From assembly GCA_027077185.1 (NCBI GenBank), contig JALTGJ010000295.1, positions 1 to 9,061 of the forward strand: a stretch of DNA of 9,061 bases, written 5' to 3'. The notes beneath the pieces are model-generated. The model saw only the letters and a list, made by a program, of their open reading frames with translations. It had not been told where the DNA came from and did not search any database. This document shows, in pieces, positions 1 through 6,990 of the stretch. The stretch's first letter is position 1. Each line of letters opens with the position of its first letter. The position numbers were made by a program, and so were the translations under genes. Origin of the DNA: Spirochaetales bacterium. GTDB lineage: Bacteria; Spirochaetota; Spirochaetia; B11-G9.

Positions 1-1
1 T

Positions 2-115
2 ATGAAACCAATTGATCAAATTAATGTTAAAGTTGAAGACACTGTCTATGTAGCATCACACAAACAAGAAATTGTTGACCGGTACATTGAAATGTTTACA
101 AGCTTAGACAACTAA
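2..115 (+). CDS. C-terminal end of probable ABC transporter substrate-binding protein (5' truncated)
   Basis: An open frame enters from the left edge and ends at TAA 113-115, giving 37 visible codons. The ATG at 2-4 is most likely an internal Met rather than a start. The tail has the pattern VASHKQEIVDRYIEMF, a hydrophilic helix that resembles the last helix of ferric-iron or polyamine-type periplasmic or lipoprotein binding proteins. That similarity is recalled, not searched. The next genes are the ATPase and permease of the same importer class, so a binding protein is what one expects here. It would capture the substrate outside the membrane and deliver it to the permease. No ligand residues or signal peptide can be judged from this fragment. 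The assignment rests mainly on context. Confidence 0.6.
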   Translation: MKPIDQINVKVEDTVYVASHKQEIVDRYIEMFTSLDN

Positions 116-130
116 TATCAAAATAACTTT

Positions 131-167
131 CATGCACCTAAACATGTTACCTAAACATGCACCTAAA
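131..167 (+). repeat. Short tandem repeats of ACCTAAACATG in the intergenic gap
   Basis: ACCTAAACATG occurs at 136-146 and again at 149-159. A third, partial copy (ACCTAAA) follows at 161-167. The spacing is 13 then 12 bp. Read another way, the 12-mer CATGCACCTAAA occurs at 131-142 and 156-167. The third copy forms the 5' arm of the stem-loop at 160-191, and all three copies could in principle pair with the same 3' arm (TTTAGGTG, 184-191). An 8-bp palindrome, AACATGTT, lies at 141-148. The function is unknown. It could be an operator, an RNA structural element or drift by replication slippage. Confidence 0.7.
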
Positions 168-191
168 GGAGGCTAAGGCTTCCTTTAGGTG
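160..191 (+). promoter_or_regulatory. Strong intergenic RNA stem-loop between binding-protein and ATPase genes
   Basis: The arms CACCTAAAGGA (160-170) and TCCTTTAGGTG (181-191) are perfect 11-bp complements. Inner G-U, G-C and C-G pairs extend the stem to about 14 bp, closed by a TAAG tetraloop. No T-run follows (the next bases are ATTTGAG), so it is not a standard intrinsic terminator. In binding-protein importers a hairpin just after the binding-protein gene often protects that transcript's 3' end, so that the binding protein is made in excess over the membrane parts. That role is inferred here. The stem also buries AAAGGAGG (165-172), a perfect Shine-Dalgarno-like string that has no start codon at usable distance. 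Confidence 0.75.
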
Positions 192-223
192 ATTTGAGTG
201 CAAAATAGTGGGAAAATAGCAGT

Positions 224-1294
224 ATGAGTGTAGCAATAAATATAAACCATGCATTAAAAGCATACGGAGAAAATGTAATTATCTCAGACTTGAATGTAAA
301 CATCGAGGATGGTGAATTTTTTACCTTGCTGGGTCCTTCCGGGTGTGGAAAAACAACATTATTAAGAATGATTGCAGGTTTTAACAGTATAGAGGGTGGA
401 GATTTTTATTTTAATGATAAGAGAATTAATGATTTTGACCCTAGTAAAAGAAATATTGGAATGGTTTTTCAGAATTATGCTATATTCCCTCATTTATCAG
501 TACGGGATAATGTTGAGTTTGGACTTAGAAATCGTGCTTTTGACAAAAAAAATATTGGTCCTATGGCTGATAAGTTTTTAAAATTAATACAAATTTATGA
601 ATTAAAAGATAGAATGCCGGAACAGTTGTCCGGTGGTCAGCAACAACGTGTTGCTTTAGCAAGAGCTCTGGTTATTATGCCCGATGTTCTCTTAATGGAC
701 GAACCTTTATCTAATCTGGATGCTAAACTCCGTCTTGAGATGCGTCAGGCAATTAGAAATATACAAAAAGAAGTGGGTATTACCACAGTATATGTGACCC
801 ATGATCAAGAAGAGGCCATGGCGATTAGTGATAAAATTGCAGTGATGAAATTGGGAGAAATTCAGCAAATTGGTAAGCCTCAGGATATTTATCATCGCCC
901 TTCCAACGAATTTGTTGCAAGTTTTATTGGTCGAACCAATATGGTTTCAGCCGAATGCAATAAAAATGAAGTGACTGTCTTAGGTCATAAAATTACAGTT
1001 AAAAACTTAGATTACAAGGGTAAGGTAAAAGTTTCTATACGTCCTGAAGAATTTATTATTACTGATGATAAAAATGCAATTAAAGCGGTACTAAAAGATA
1101 CTATCTTCTTAGGTTTAAATACACACTTCTTTATGGAATTGCCAAATAAACAGACTGTAGAAATTATTAAGGAGAGTATGATTGATAGTAAACATGAAAC
1201 AGCAAAGGAAATTTACCTGACAATCAATGTAGATAAAGTAAACGTATTTACAGAAGATGGCACAAAAAATTTGGTGATAGTAAATGAAAAATAA
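224..1294 (+). CDS. ABC importer ATPase, Fe3+/polyamine/phosphonate (FbpC/PotA-like) class
   Basis: This 356-aa protein is the cytoplasmic ATP-hydrolysing subunit that powers the importer. Walker A GPSGCGKT is at residues 37-44, the Q-loop Gln at 83, the signature LSGGQQQR at 135-142, Walker B VLLMDE at 155-160 with catalytic Glu160, D-loop SNLD next, and the switch His at 193. About 120 further residues form a TOBE-type regulatory domain, including SIRPEEF at 271-277. This matches FbpC, PotA and CysA relatives and argues against ThiQ, which lacks this extension. The ATG at 224 is the first usable start after an in-frame TAG at 206-208. The ribosome site is weak (GTGGGAAAA). The stop lies inside the following permease gene, an 11-bp overlap that implies coupled translation. 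Ferric iron is the likeliest substrate; polyamine, 2-aminoethylphosphonate or another anion cannot be excluded. Confidence 0.93.
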   Translation: MSVAININHALKAYGENVIISDLNVNIEDGEFFTLLGPSGCGKTTLLRMIAGFNSIEGGDFYFNDKRINDFDPSKRNIGMVFQNYAIFPHLSVRDNVEFGLRNRAFDKKNIGPMADKFLKLIQIYELKDRMPEQLSGGQQQRVALARALVIMPDVLLMDEPLSNLDAKLRLEMRQAIRNIQKEVGITTVYVTHDQEEAMAISDKIAVMKLGEIQQIGKPQDIYHRPSNEFVASFIGRTNMVSAECNKNEVTVLGHKITVKNLDYKGKVKVSIRPEEFIITDDKNAIKAVLKDTIFLGLNTHFFMELPNKQTVEIIKESMIDSKHETAKEIYLTINVDKVNVFTEDGTKNLVIVNEK

Positions 1295-2939
1295 AAAAAT
1301 AAAAGTAAATCTATGGTCATCTACAACCTTGGGGTTTTTAGTTTTATATTCTATATTTTTAATTATACCCCTCATAATTTTGCTATCAGATTCTTTTATA
1401 GATTCAAATACGGGACATTTTACATTGGAAAATTTCCAACGATTCTTTGGAAAAAAATATTATTATTCAACCTTGTTTAATTCTTTTAAGGTTACTGTTT
1501 TGGTTACCTTTATTGCAGTCGCTTTAGGTACTGTTTTGGCATATTTCTTTGCTAGATTTAAGATTAGAGGTGCTAAAACTCTTAGGATCTTAATTATTTT
1601 ATCGAGTATGTCTGCCCCTTTTGTTGGAGCTTATTCCTGGATATTGTTATTAGGACGAAATGGGGTTGTAACCAGATTTTTTGAAAATTTGCTCGGTATT
1701 GCAATGCCTGATATTTATGGTTTTAAGGGGATCTTACTTGTATTGTCTTTGCAGTTATATCCACTTATTTTCTTATATGTTTCGGGGGCTTTTTCTAATG
1801 TAGATAATTCTTTGCTCGAAGCGTCTGAGAACCTGGGTTGTTCTGGAGTAAAAAGATTTTATAAGGTCATTATTCCATTAATTTTACCGACTGTTTTAGC
1901 CGGAGCATTACTTGTCTTTATGAGATGTTTCAGCGATTTTGGGACCCCCATGTTAATTGGAGAAGGGTACCGTACTTTTCCTATTACTATTTATGATGCC
2001 TATATGTCTGAACTAGGTGGAAATAATGGTTTTGCTGCAGGTATTGCAATTATTGCAATCATTGTTACCTTAATTATCTTTTTAGTGCAAAAGTATATTT
2101 CTGAAAAGCATTCTTTTACCATGAATAGCATTAATAAGATACGACCTCAAAAAGTCCATGGTGCTCAAAACGTGTTAGTACATGTTTATACTTATTTGTT
2201 AATTACACTCTCTATTGCACCTCAGGTATATGTAATTTATACATCTTTTAAGAAAGTTAACGGAACTGTTTTTACCAGTGGCTATTCACTGGATAGTTAT
2301 GTCATGGCCTTTTCCAAGATGGGAAGTGCTATTAGAAATACTATTATAATTCCTATGGTATCATTGTTTTTTGTTTTAGTTTTTGCAATATTTATTGCTT
2401 ATTTAGTAGTACGAAAAAGATCCAGGATTACATCAATTATTGATTCGGTATCTATGGTACCCTATATTATACCTGGGATAGTTGTTGGTATTGCATTGTC
2501 AAATGCATTCAGCCGTCCCCCTCTTGTATTAACCGGTAGTATGACAATTATGGTAATTGCTCTTATAATTAGGCGTTTGCCCTATACCATTCGTTCAAGT
2601 GTTGCTACATTGCGTTTAATCCCCACAACAGTAGAAGAAGCGGCTCGTTCATTAGGTGCAAGTAATATTAAGACTTTTTGGAAAATTACCATTCCAATGA
2701 TGTCTGCTGGTATTATTGCTGGAGCAATTTTATCGTGGATAACAATGATTTCAGAATTATCTTCGGCTATTTTACTGTATACCGGTAAAACACGAACTTT
2801 AACTGTAGAAGTTTATACCCAGGTTTTACGAGGCAATTACGGTGTAGCAGCTGCTCTTGCCACAGTTCTTGCAGTTTTAACTGCTCTGTCTTTAGTAATT
2901 TTTAACAAGTTTAATAAAGGCCGTGATTTATCGATGTGA
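1284..2939 (+). CDS. ABC importer permease with two fused transmembrane domains (FbpB-like)
   Basis: This 551-aa integral membrane protein forms the whole translocation channel, because it carries two permease modules in one chain. Each module has an EAA loop that docks on the ATPase: EASENLGCSGVKRFYKVIIP at 179-198 and EEAARSLGASNIKTFWKITIP ending at 471, both with the central Gly. Around 12 hydrophobic segments are visible, for example 14-34, 69-90, 101-124, 149-168, 199-215 and 249-268 in the first half, and 299-320, 354-376, 388-405, 418-430, 473-497 and 520-541 in the second. This fused layout and length are typical of FbpB-type ferric iron permeases. ThiP is also fused, but its partner ATPase is shorter than the one here. 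The start at 1284 lies within the ATPase gene and has GGTGA at 1273-1277, six bases upstream. It is the last gene of the importer operon. Confidence 0.92.
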   Translation: MKNKKIKVNLWSSTTLGFLVLYSIFLIIPLIILLSDSFIDSNTGHFTLENFQRFFGKKYYYSTLFNSFKVTVLVTFIAVALGTVLAYFFARFKIRGAKTLRILIILSSMSAPFVGAYSWILLLGRNGVVTRFFENLLGIAMPDIYGFKGILLVLSLQLYPLIFLYVSGAFSNVDNSLLEASENLGCSGVKRFYKVIIPLILPTVLAGALLVFMRCFSDFGTPMLIGEGYRTFPITIYDAYMSELGGNNGFAAGIAIIAIIVTLIIFLVQKYISEKHSFTMNSINKIRPQKVHGAQNVLVHVYTYLLITLSIAPQVYVIYTSFKKVNGTVFTSGYSLDSYVMAFSKMGSAIRNTIIIPMVSLFFVLVFAIFIAYLVVRKRSRITSIIDSVSMVPYIIPGIVVGIALSNAFSRPPLVLTGSMTIMVIALIIRRLPYTIRSSVATLRLIPTTVEEAARSLGASNIKTFWKITIPMMSAGIIAGAILSWITMISELSSAILLYTGKTRTLTVEVYTQVLRGNYGVAAALATVLAVLTALSLVIFNKFNKGRDLSM

Positions 2940-2957
2940 TAAGAACTGTCTTTCTTC

Positions 2958-2986
2958 TTGACAAAGAGTTGTTCTGAATAGAGAAT
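2958..2986 (+). promoter_or_regulatory. Candidate sigma-70-type promoter for the Rnf operon
   Basis: A perfect -35 box TTGACA (2958-2963) is followed, after 17 bp, by GAGAAT (2981-2986), which matches four of six bases of TATAAT including the final AAT. Transcription would begin near 2993, about 28 bases before the start codon at 3021. The 81-bp spacer between the permease stop and this gene has no convincing intrinsic terminator, so read-through from the importer operon remains possible. The weak -10 lowers confidence. Confidence 0.5.
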
Positions 2987-3020
2987 AGAATATCTTTTAA
3001 ATTATAATTGTACCTGGAAT

Positions 3021-4571
3021 ATGAAACTTTTAGATAATAAAATTAAAACTATCTTTTTAATATCTCTTACAGTGTTGTTGTATTTTTATCTTTCGATATA
3101 TATAAAATACCCTCTGGCTGGTATTAGCCATAATGTGTGGAAGGGCTACTATATACTGGCTTTATCGGATGAAGCTCCTGTTAAATCAATTGTAGATGAC
3201 TTACAGAAGATTGGAGGCTGGGAAGTATTGTCTGAATACAATTCCAAAGTTAGAATTTTTAATTATACTAACAGTAGTATTTTAGTTCCGGTCAATAAAC
3301 TTAAGGATTACTATGTAAAAGGTGATTCCCTTTATGATCCTTTTCTAAAAAAACTGCCTTTGCTTTTTACTGGTACCACCTTTACAAAAAAAATCCATAT
3401 TGTTTATATAAAATCATCTATGAAACCAAACACATTTTCAAAAAAAATAAATACAATAATGTCCACTTATCACATTGACTGGTTTCTCCCTGAAATTAAA
3501 ATGCAACAGGAAATAACGTCTTTTATTATTTTTTCTCTGGTATTAACAGCATTTTTTATTTGGCATAAAGAATTATGGCCCGTATTGGTATCAGGTATAT
3601 TCCCCTGGGTTCAGTTCCTGTCAGGAACAGGGACAACAGGTCTGGCAGTTGCCATTTTATTTATTTTTTCCCTTGAACTCATTGGATCCCAGTTGTACCG
3701 TCCCTTTAAACATTACCTTAATCTGGGAATACTGGATACTCTGGATAAAAAAAAGTTATCAATTTCAATTTTTATATTTGTAGTGCCTTTTCTCTATATT
3801 TTTGTAAATTTTAAGGATATACCGGCTATTGTTTCTTTCTTTATGACGGTTACAGCACATTTACTGGCAGTTCTTTCGTATCTGCTGCTACTGACTTTCA
3901 AAAGAAGACTACAGCAGCACAAAATGTTTTTTCCTGTAAAAATTAAGTACCATATTCATGGACTTAAGCGAAAAGATCTGTATGTGTTTACCTTCCTTTC
4001 GGTGCTTATGCTCATTTTACCACTCATTCAGCAGAAAGACATGTTTAACAATAATGTAAAACTGCCTGTTCCTGTTAAAATTGAAGGTGTTAATGATTTT
4101 TCAACTGTATCCATGGAGATCCTAAATCGTCATTCCATTAATTCTGAACTTCCCAATCTTTCAGATTATATTTCTCATCTAATGTTTTTAACTACATACC
4201 CATATGGTCTTAAATATTCTTTCCCTAAATCCAATACAAAAATTACAATTCCACAATTTGTAAAAATTGGGAATCGTGTATTAGAGAAAAATGTAGGCAT
4301 TTATATGTTTACAGACAGCTGGTATGAAAGTATAATGGACGACAGTTTAAGTTCAGATATTGTTAAATTGCTTCTTAACCAGGATTCTCCGACTCTGGTC
4401 AGTTACAGATCCTGGACGGGAGTTATTTTTACCGGGAAAAATATACGGAACCACTATTGGTTTTCCATTATCTTCCTTTTGGTACTTGGTTTTTGGTTAA
4501 GTAATGTGTCTGCTTTAAATTTGCATATGGTTAAAGAATTTCTTTTAAGGAGAAAACAACAGGTAGTATGA
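3021..4571 (+). CDS. Uncharacterised polytopic membrane protein, first gene of the Rnf operon
   Basis: I do not recognise this 516-aa protein. It has an N-terminal membrane helix (about 10-28) and then a polar, probably extracytoplasmic domain (29-165). A cluster of hydrophobic segments follows (about 166-181, 186-200, 204-222, 247-262, 267-292, 320-337), then a second polar domain (about 338-478) and a last helix (479-498) before a basic tail (LLRRKQQ). I see no nucleotide-binding, Fe-S, haem CxxCH, flavin or protease motif. There is not a single cysteine, so it cannot bind a cluster through cysteine. Its stop overlaps the rnfC start by four bases (ATGA, 4568-4571), and a candidate promoter lies just upstream, so it should be co-transcribed and translationally coupled with rnfC. 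ATG 3021 is the first start after an in-frame TAG at 2979-2981. Its ribosome site is poor (only GGA, two bases away). Assembly, flavinylation support or ion-channel roles are possible but unproven. Confidence 0.85.
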   Translation: MKLLDNKIKTIFLISLTVLLYFYLSIYIKYPLAGISHNVWKGYYILALSDEAPVKSIVDDLQKIGGWEVLSEYNSKVRIFNYTNSSILVPVNKLKDYYVKGDSLYDPFLKKLPLLFTGTTFTKKIHIVYIKSSMKPNTFSKKINTIMSTYHIDWFLPEIKMQQEITSFIIFSLVLTAFFIWHKELWPVLVSGIFPWVQFLSGTGTTGLAVAILFIFSLELIGSQLYRPFKHYLNLGILDTLDKKKLSISIFIFVVPFLYIFVNFKDIPAIVSFFMTVTAHLLAVLSYLLLLTFKRRLQQHKMFFPVKIKYHIHGLKRKDLYVFTFLSVLMLILPLIQQKDMFNNNVKLPVPVKIEGVNDFSTVSMEILNRHSINSELPNLSDYISHLMFLTTYPYGLKYSFPKSNTKITIPQFVKIGNRVLEKNVGIYMFTDSWYESIMDDSLSSDIVKLLLNQDSPTLVSYRSWTGVIFTGKNIRNHYWFSIIFLLVLGFWLSNVSALNLHMVKEFLLRRKQQVV

Positions 4572-5899
4572 AAGGATTAAAGACCTTCAGGAAGGGAGGA
4601 GTTCATCCTCCAGGTAATAAGAAATTATCAGAAGATAAAGAAATTAAAAATGCGGTTATCTCTGAATTATCGGTAGTGGCTATGTCTCAGCATTTGGGAA
4701 GTCCTTCTGAGTCTGTTGTTTCCCCTGGAGATACAGTTAGAGAAGGTATGCTCATAGGTAAGTCAACGGGTTTTATCTCCGGGAATATACATTCTCCGGT
4801 TCCGGGAACAGTTAAAGAAATAACTGATATTTTTTTACCCAACGGAATGACCTCCAAAGCTGTTGTTATCGAGATGGAAGGAGAGTTTGACCGCCTTGGG
4901 AAAGAATCCATTGAAACCTCATGGGAACAGCTTTCCCCCAAAGAACTTATAGAAATAATCAGTTCAAAGGGTATAGTAGGTCTTGGAGGTGCTACTTTTC
5001 CTGCAAGTGTAAAATTCTCTATTCCCCGAGGTAAAAAAGCAGAATATCTTGTTATTAATGGTGTTGAGTGCGAACCTTATCTTACAGCAGATCATCGTTT
5101 AATGCTCGAAAAAGCTGATCAGATAATAGAGGGAATTAAAATAATTGCAAGTATAATAAAACCAGAAAAACTGGCAATAGGAATTGAAATAAATAAAGAA
5201 AATGCTATTTCCTCAATACAGAATGCTGCTATAAAGGCGGATCTTCCTCTGGAAGTAGTTGCCCTGGAGGTTAAATATCCCCAGGGTGATGAGAAGCAGT
5301 TGCTAAAAGCTGTTACCGGACGGGAAGTCCCCTCCGGAGCACTTCCACTGGAAATAGGATGTGTTGTGTCCAATGTCGGTACAGTACATGCTGTTTATGA
5401 AGCTGTAGTTCTTGGAAAGCCTCTAATTGAAAGAGTGGTAACAGTTTCCGGTGGTGCTGTTAAAAATCCTCAAAATTTAAAAGCCCGGATTGGCACTCCC
5501 ATAAGCAGTCTTATAGAGGAATGCGGGGGATTTACAGAAGTACCTGAAAAGGTTGTAGTCGGCGGCCCCATGATGGGATTTACTATCTACGATCTTGATA
5601 CTCCAATTACAAAGGGTACTTCCGGAATTCTTGCTTTGACCTCCGGTGAAGTTAAAAATACAACACGTACTTCATGCATTTCCTGCGGCCGATGCATCCA
5701 TGGTTGTCCCATGGGTTTAAATCCAACTTCGCTCTTTAAGTTTATAGATCATGGTGACTATGATGAAGCTATTGAGCTGGGGCTTATGGATTGTAAGGAA
5801 TGCGGAAGCTGTGGATATGTTTGTCCAGCACGTATACCGCTGATTCAGGGTATGCGTCTTGGAAAAAAAATGTCAAGGAAAAAGAAGGTTAAAGCATGA
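4568..5899 (+). CDS. rnfC: Rnf complex subunit C (ferredoxin:NAD+ oxidoreductase, NADH-side subunit)
   Basis: This 443-aa, membrane-associated cytoplasmic subunit is the NAD(H)-reactive end of the Rnf complex. It opens with the typical FRKGGVHPPGNK segment (7-18). The glycine-rich GLGGATFP (138-145) and NGVECEPY (164-171) belong to the complex-I 51-kDa-like fold that binds FMN and NADH. A ligand-binding SLBB-like region follows. Two [4Fe-4S] motifs of the form CxxCxxCxxxCP lie at Cys370/373/376/380 and Cys409/412/415/419. The chain ends in a lysine-rich tail (KKMSRKKKVKA) without the long repeat extension of some proteobacterial RnfC. The start overlaps the preceding stop by four bases. The nearest good ribosome site, AAGGAG at 4547-4552, is 15 bases away, which is long and suggests reliance on coupling. 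The stop overlaps rnfD by four bases. Confidence 0.97.
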   Translation: MKGLKTFRKGGVHPPGNKKLSEDKEIKNAVISELSVVAMSQHLGSPSESVVSPGDTVREGMLIGKSTGFISGNIHSPVPGTVKEITDIFLPNGMTSKAVVIEMEGEFDRLGKESIETSWEQLSPKELIEIISSKGIVGLGGATFPASVKFSIPRGKKAEYLVINGVECEPYLTADHRLMLEKADQIIEGIKIIASIIKPEKLAIGIEINKENAISSIQNAAIKADLPLEVVALEVKYPQGDEKQLLKAVTGREVPSGALPLEIGCVVSNVGTVHAVYEAVVLGKPLIERVVTVSGGAVKNPQNLKARIGTPISSLIEECGGFTEVPEKVVVGGPMMGFTIYDLDTPITKGTSGILALTSGEVKNTTRTSCISCGRCIHGCPMGLNPTSLFKFIDHGDYDEAIELGLMDCKECGSCGYVCPARIPLIQGMRLGKKMSRKKKVKA

Positions 5900-6990
5900 G
5901 TGATAAATTAAATCTTCTGATTGAAAGTTCTCCCCAGATTCATCATCCTGAAAGTACCTCCTCTATTATGTGGTCTGTCAGTCTCTGTCTTGTTCCTGCA
6001 GGAGTATGGGGCGTCTGGATATTTGGATCAAAGGCACTTTTTGTGCTTGTAATTTCCATTGCAGCTTCATTGCTCTCGGAACTTCTTATGAACTATGTTT
6101 TAAAAAAGAAAACTCTCCTTGATGGAAGTGCTTTTTTAACAGGACTGCTTATCGGTTACAATTTACCTCCTGGAGTTCCTTTTTATATACCTGTAGCAGC
6201 ATCAATATTTGCCATTATTGTTGTTAAATGGACTTTTGGGGGGCTTGGTGGAAATTTTATGAATCCAGCCCTGGCCGGACGTGTCTTTGTATTTTTTTCC
6301 TGGACAAGTCCTATGACAAAGTGGTCAATGCCTAAGTTTCTTGTTTCGGCTGATACTGTTTCCGGTGCAAGTCCTCTTGGCTTTCTTAAAACCGGGCTTA
6401 TTGATTATACAGGTGGTGTTAGTGGTCCTGCACAGTTCCTTACCAAAAACGGGTATCCCCATACAGCTACTGACGGAAGTGTTATTAACTGGATAAACGG
6501 AGCTTTGGGAACACATCTTTCAGGAGGGTATTTTGATCTTTTTATGGGTAATATTCCAGGCAGTATTGGTGAAGTTTCCGCATTCCTGCTTTTGCTGGGA
6601 ACGGTATATCTTTTTATTAGAAAAATAATTACCTGGGAAGTTCCGGTTTCTTATCTTGCAACGTTTGGACTTTTTGTCTGGATTTTTGGAGGAAGAAGGT
6701 ATGGCCTTTCTTTCTTTACCGGAGATGTTCTGTTTCATTTATTATCCGGTGGTCTTATTCTTGGAGCCTTTTATATGGCTACGGATATGGTAACCTCTCC
6801 TCTTACAAGAAAGGGAATGATAATTTTTGGGGTGGGTGTAGGTTTTTTAACCTTTCTTATCCGTTTTTACGGATCTTTCCCTGAAGGTGTTTCCCTTGCA
6901 ATTTTACTTATGAATATATCTGTTCCGCTTATTGATAAGTATTCAAAGACAGACAGGTTTGGAATTATCGATGACAAGGGGAACAAATAA
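5896..6990 (+). CDS. rnfD: Rnf complex subunit D (integral membrane flavoprotein)
   Basis: This 364-aa RnfD/NqrB-family membrane subunit passes electrons through the membrane and is thought to contribute to the ion path. Family marks include the N-terminal SPQIHHPES (12-20), GGLGGNFMNPALAGRVF (115-131), FMGNIPGSIGE (216-226) and the late ATDMVTSPLTRKG (295-307). Hydrophobic helices fill most of the chain. FMN is normally attached by ApbE to Thr in an SGAT motif. Here the motif at 156-159 is SGAS, with Ser159 (AGT, 6370-6372) as the only possible acceptor. Between this site and FMGNIPGS lies a long polar loop of about 55 residues (161-215), which seems larger than in the clostridial RnfD I recall. 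The ribosome site GAAGG (5884-5888) sits seven bases before ATG. The stop and the rnfG start share one base (TAATG). Confidence 0.96.
   Translation: MSDKLNLLIESSPQIHHPESTSSIMWSVSLCLVPAGVWGVWIFGSKALFVLVISIAASLLSELLMNYVLKKKTLLDGSAFLTGLLIGYNLPPGVPFYIPVAASIFAIIVVKWTFGGLGGNFMNPALAGRVFVFFSWTSPMTKWSMPKFLVSADTVSGASPLGFLKTGLIDYTGGVSGPAQFLTKNGYPHTATDGSVINWINGALGTHLSGGYFDLFMGNIPGSIGEVSAFLLLLGTVYLFIRKIITWEVPVSYLATFGLFVWIFGGRRYGLSFFTGDVLFHLLSGGLILGAFYMATDMVTSPLTRKGMIIFGVGVGFLTFLIRFYGSFPEGVSLAILLMNISVPLIDKYSKTDRFGIIDDKGNK
6370..6372 (+). other. Ser codon at the RnfD FMN-attachment position (SGAS instead of SGAT)
   Basis: AGT encodes Ser159 in D-T-V-S-G-A-S-P-L. The flanking residues match the ApbE target of RnfD/NqrB, where threonine is the usual covalent FMN acceptor. 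Serine can form the same phosphoester link chemically; whether it does here is inference. Confidence 0.8.

Noticed and set aside
2..115. A separate 37-aa small protein starting at ATG 2
   Set aside because: The frame is open to the left edge, there is no visible ribosome site, and the residues fit the C-terminal helix of a binding protein placed as expected before its ATPase.
160..191. Intrinsic terminator after the binding-protein gene
   Set aside because: The stem is strong but no T-run follows, and downstream importer genes would be cut off. A stabilising or regulatory stem-loop fits better.
198..227. Nine-codon leader peptide (GTG start) overlapping the ATPase start by ATGA
   Set aside because: The only good ribosome site is about 25 bases away and buried in the hairpin. 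The peptide is not distinctive.
2942..2975. Hairpin AGAAC/GTTCT after the permease gene as a terminator
   Set aside because: Only five outer pairs and a weak inner CTTT/AAAG match, with a long loop and no T-run. It also overlaps the candidate -35 box.
3003..3008. Perfect TATAAT as the -10 box of the Rnf operon
   Set aside because: No acceptable -35 lies 16-18 bp upstream, and transcription would start almost on the start codon. In AT-rich DNA such a hexamer is expected by chance.
4687..5373. Two 84-codon reverse-strand open frames inside rnfC
   Set aside because: They are antisense to a clearly conserved gene, low in complexity, and have no ribosome site or family resemblance.
6325..6738. 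Reverse-strand open frames inside rnfD
   Set aside because: They lie antisense to conserved RnfD coding sequence, and their translations look like random coding shadows.
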